Shown here piece after piece: positions 61,601-64,000 of a stretch of 64,000 nucleotides of DNA. The translations under genes were made by a program, and so were the position numbers. Positions within the stretch are counted from its first letter, which is position 1. The number at the start of each line of letters is the position of its first letter. Location of the stretch: assembly GCA_036023115.1 (NCBI GenBank), contig JAYKKT010000056.1:3822501-3886500 (forward strand). The letters are read 5' to 3'. Under the pieces are notes generated by a model that saw only the letters and a list, made by a program, of their open reading frames with translations, did not search any database and had not been told where the DNA came from. The stretch is from Brasenia schreberi. Its lineage: Eukaryota > Streptophyta > Magnoliopsida > Nymphaeales > Cabombaceae.

Positions 61601-63321
61601 ATTTCACAATAATTTATACTAAAGCTCCATTGCATTCAAGTTTCGAAAAGTTCCATGTAATTGGGCAAGGGAAATGGGCACTAAACGATGAGTGCGAATA
61701 CATCATTGCATACAAGACCAATGCAAGATACATCGCATATTATAAGAACAGTATTTTAGTACATTTTAATCAATTTGTTCTTCTCATATAACTTTTGTGT
61801 TTGAAAAGATACCAAAGCCCGGTTGAGGTGGTTGGGCACTAGTTCCCCTTAAGCCAGTTCGAGTTGTGTCAGTGGAACAAACCAGTGCTGGGAGAGCTTG
61901 ACCCCCATAGTGGGCTGATCCGGCTCGCACCGCCTTTTACTCAGGGTCCTTTGGGCTTCTGGATAATGGTGCTATACGTCATCCAAAAAAAGGTGCTTGA
62001 ACAGATCTGTCATCGTTTCTTTTCTCACTTCCAAATAAACCTCGAACTTCACCTGCTCTGTGGCCTACTCACAAGTTGAAGGTCGTGAGTTCGATATCCG
62101 GCATGTGCATCTGTTTCGGCCTCCCATTGTGCAAGAAGAGAACCTGGAAATTCGAGTTAGGGGGTATATGTTAAGCCTTTACCCAGGCCGAAGCCTGGCC
62201 CTTTTCATCATGCGGTCTTCTTGGTCCTGGTTATACTTTGAGGATGTACTACCCGGCCCCATACCCAGATTTAATTCGAGTCAAGAAGGCGTGCGCTGGA
62301 AGTGACTAGTAATACTATCATATCTCCACAGCGACAGAGGTGTACCCATCAAATTATCATATCTCCGCAGCGACAGAGGTGTACCCATAAAATTGAGTCG
62401 AGGAACATTTACTGGAAAATGGAACCAAATTATCAGGAGACCTTTTACATGTGAACATAATCACTTGCAACATGCACATGGACATCTTTCATCCAAAGAG
62501 TTGTAAATCTTTGGCATCTCGCTGAAACTAGCTTCTATTTTATTTATCCAAATTCCGGCATCAGTTATCTTGTTCAGGAATCACCCTTCGTCCTCGCGAG
62601 ACACACATTCTAAGATCATATCAGGATCTTGCAAATAAACCATAGCAAATTTTCATCATACACCAAAATCTACATAACAGGGATGTCAGTTTTAAGAAAC
62701 AACGATGGAAATCAATTATGTACAGTGCGTATATTTGCCTAGCCTCGTCATCAGAGAACAAAAATATTTCCCAAATTTTGGTTTTAAGAGTGACAACCGA
62801 TCTTGAAGTTCAGATGTAAAACTGAAAGAACAAGACGGTTGGAAATAGGAGCCTCTAGAATGCAGCCACAGAAGAAGAAACGAGACTGACTCCTTGCTAT
62901 TTGCTCGCTCCTGCTAGATAGATTTGAGTTTAATTTGCAGCAAGAACTTGTGGCCGGTACTGGAACAGAGGCGAAAATGAAGCCTAATCAAGAACATCAA
63001 TGAACCATCATCCCGTAGCAACTACTGAAGCTAGGCTGCAGGCTGTTGATATTAGAGGTGTGAAGTGTGAGCTATAACATGATGCACCCAACCACCCATC
63101 TTGCAACCTGGAAAATACACATGAACGTGAGTCAACCTCTCTACCTCGAATCAGCAAGAATTTTCAAGCAAGCCAAAGGTGAAAGCTCATGGAACTCCTT
63201 CATTACAAACTACCCATTTTATCTCTTGCACATTCTGTTGCTCCATCATGGCTAAGGACAAAGCCATGTTGAAATCTTGCTCAACCCTAGGAGTGAGATA
63301 TACTAAATGATTTATCTTCAA
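61601..63321. other. Intergenic with a SINE candidate and a 39-bp tandem repeat
   Basis: No gene. A tRNA-like arrangement occurs at about 62055-62100 (CTCACAAGTTGAAGGTC then GAGTTCGATATCC), and a possible further unit upstream at 61810-61870. A 39-bp tandem duplication is at 62316-62393. Confidence 0.4.
62316..62393. repeat. 39-bp tandem duplication
   Basis: Units 62316-62354 and 62355-62393 differ at only two positions. Confidence 0.9.
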
Positions 63322-63333
63322 TACTTCTCCTAC

Positions 63334-63554
63334 CTAACTTTCTAAACTCTGCCCGTGTAAGGGCTCACTCTTGCATGACCGGTCCCAAGCTCGGATAAAG
63401 GAGGAGGGTTGTGTTAAGCTTTCGACCGTCATCGTAAAACTTTATCGGACTTATTTACCATGGATTCTACAAATTATGATAGGGCTACGTGGAAACAAAG
63501 AATTCATGTAGCCGACCCCATCTAGTATGGGAAAAGGCTTAGTTGTTGTTGTTG
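63334..63554 (+). mobile_element. RTE-derived short non-autonomous element (221 bp)
   Basis: The first ~145 bases match the 5' leader of RTE copy 2 (for example AAGCTCGGATAAAGGAGGAG). The last ~75 bases match its 3' terminus (TGTAGCCGACCCC and the TTGTTGTTG tail). The ~3 kb between is absent. TACTTCTCCTAC (63322-63333) and TACTTCGCCTAC (63555-63566) form an 11/12 target duplication, so it moved as a unit. Confidence 0.85.
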
Positions 63555-63566
63555 TACTTCGCCTAC

Positions 63567-64000
63567 ATTTCTTATCTAAATCATTTTCATGTTATAATAA
63601 CCCGCAATCGCCAAGCAAATTGGCTACTTTTGTTCAGTTTGAAACCAAAGCTAGGAAGTATCATATTTCTATAAATCTCTGAGACGAACCTCCCCCACAA
63701 CCAAAATCAGGCCAAAAACGAGGAAGCATAAAGCAATCATCTAAAATGGTCAGCAAAAAGTAAAGTTTGACCTATTAGCCAAGGAGAAGCTTGATTTTCT
63801 GCACACATGTAGTGTACTAAACCTTGCTTAAATGGTACAAGTATTTTAACTCATCACCAAAAATAGGAGATTTCAAGGCTATGTGGCATGTTAAACACCT
63901 TGACGCCCACAATAGGAAAATTCATCGCTATTTTACAAGTTAAATACTTTGATAGGTGGTAAGGATCATGAGACAAGGCAATTTAGGTAGTAAGATTTGG
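63567..64000. other. Intergenic; nothing recognised
   Basis: AT-rich sequence without open frame or repeat of note. A roughly 30-base segment recurs imperfectly near 63869-63888 and 63918-63937. Confidence 0.35.

Noticed and set aside
1..64000. CRISPR arrays, rRNA genes and functional tRNA genes
   Set aside because: No regularly spaced short repeats, no rRNA-like segments, and the tRNA-like boxes seen lack a complete cloverleaf.

Overview
This window is nuclear DNA of a flowering plant. The evidence is AT-rich sequence with split genes and GT-AG introns, plant-type carboxylesterases of the HGGG/GDSAG class, a CTLH/RanBPM-like gene, Ty1-copia retrotransposons primed by initiator tRNA-Met, RTE-type LINEs with (TTG)n tails, and hAT DNA transposons. 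I cannot name the species.

Layout. (1) 1-20.7 kb, minus strand: a small carboxylesterase (CXE) cluster with three members in three states. CXE-1 (window edge) has a nonsense codon. CXE-2 (6978-7955) is intact. CXE-3 (18829-19527) has lost its first ~93 codons to a copia LTR and has also lost the catalytic aspartate. Old RTE and L1 LINE debris lies between CXE-1 and CXE-2. A decayed copia element (Copia-A), itself interrupted by an RTE LINE, lies between CXE-2 and CXE-3. (2) 22.9-46.5 kb, minus strand: one 12-exon gene encoding a 711-residue LisH/CTLH/CRA protein, assembled here from splice sites and reading phase. Its intron 3 is 18.2 kb, and about three quarters of it is transposons: a 3.2-kb hAT element, an RTE copy carrying a 619-bp hAT-like MITE, and a structurally complete copia element (Copia-B) with another RTE LINE in its LTR. 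Intron 5 uses a GC donor. (3) 46.6-53.9 kb: intergenic DNA with microsatellites and unassigned fragments. (4) 53.9-59.95 kb, plus strand: a copia element (Copia-C) with both LTRs, a primer-binding site and all domains, but broken by stops. (5) 60-64 kb: intergenic DNA with LINE/SINE relics, including a 221-bp element that has both ends of the RTE LINE and none of its coding region.

Functionally there are only two host themes. One is a CXE family diverging and decaying after tandem duplication. The other is a long CTLH gene, probably a subunit or relative of GID/CTLH-type ubiquitin ligase machinery. Everything else is a layered record of transposition that target-site duplications allow to be ordered. 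I found no convincing previously unknown biological system. The most interesting items are the LTR-fused, catalytically incomplete CXE-3, the GC-AG intron and huge intron of the CTLH gene, and the minimal RTE derivative.
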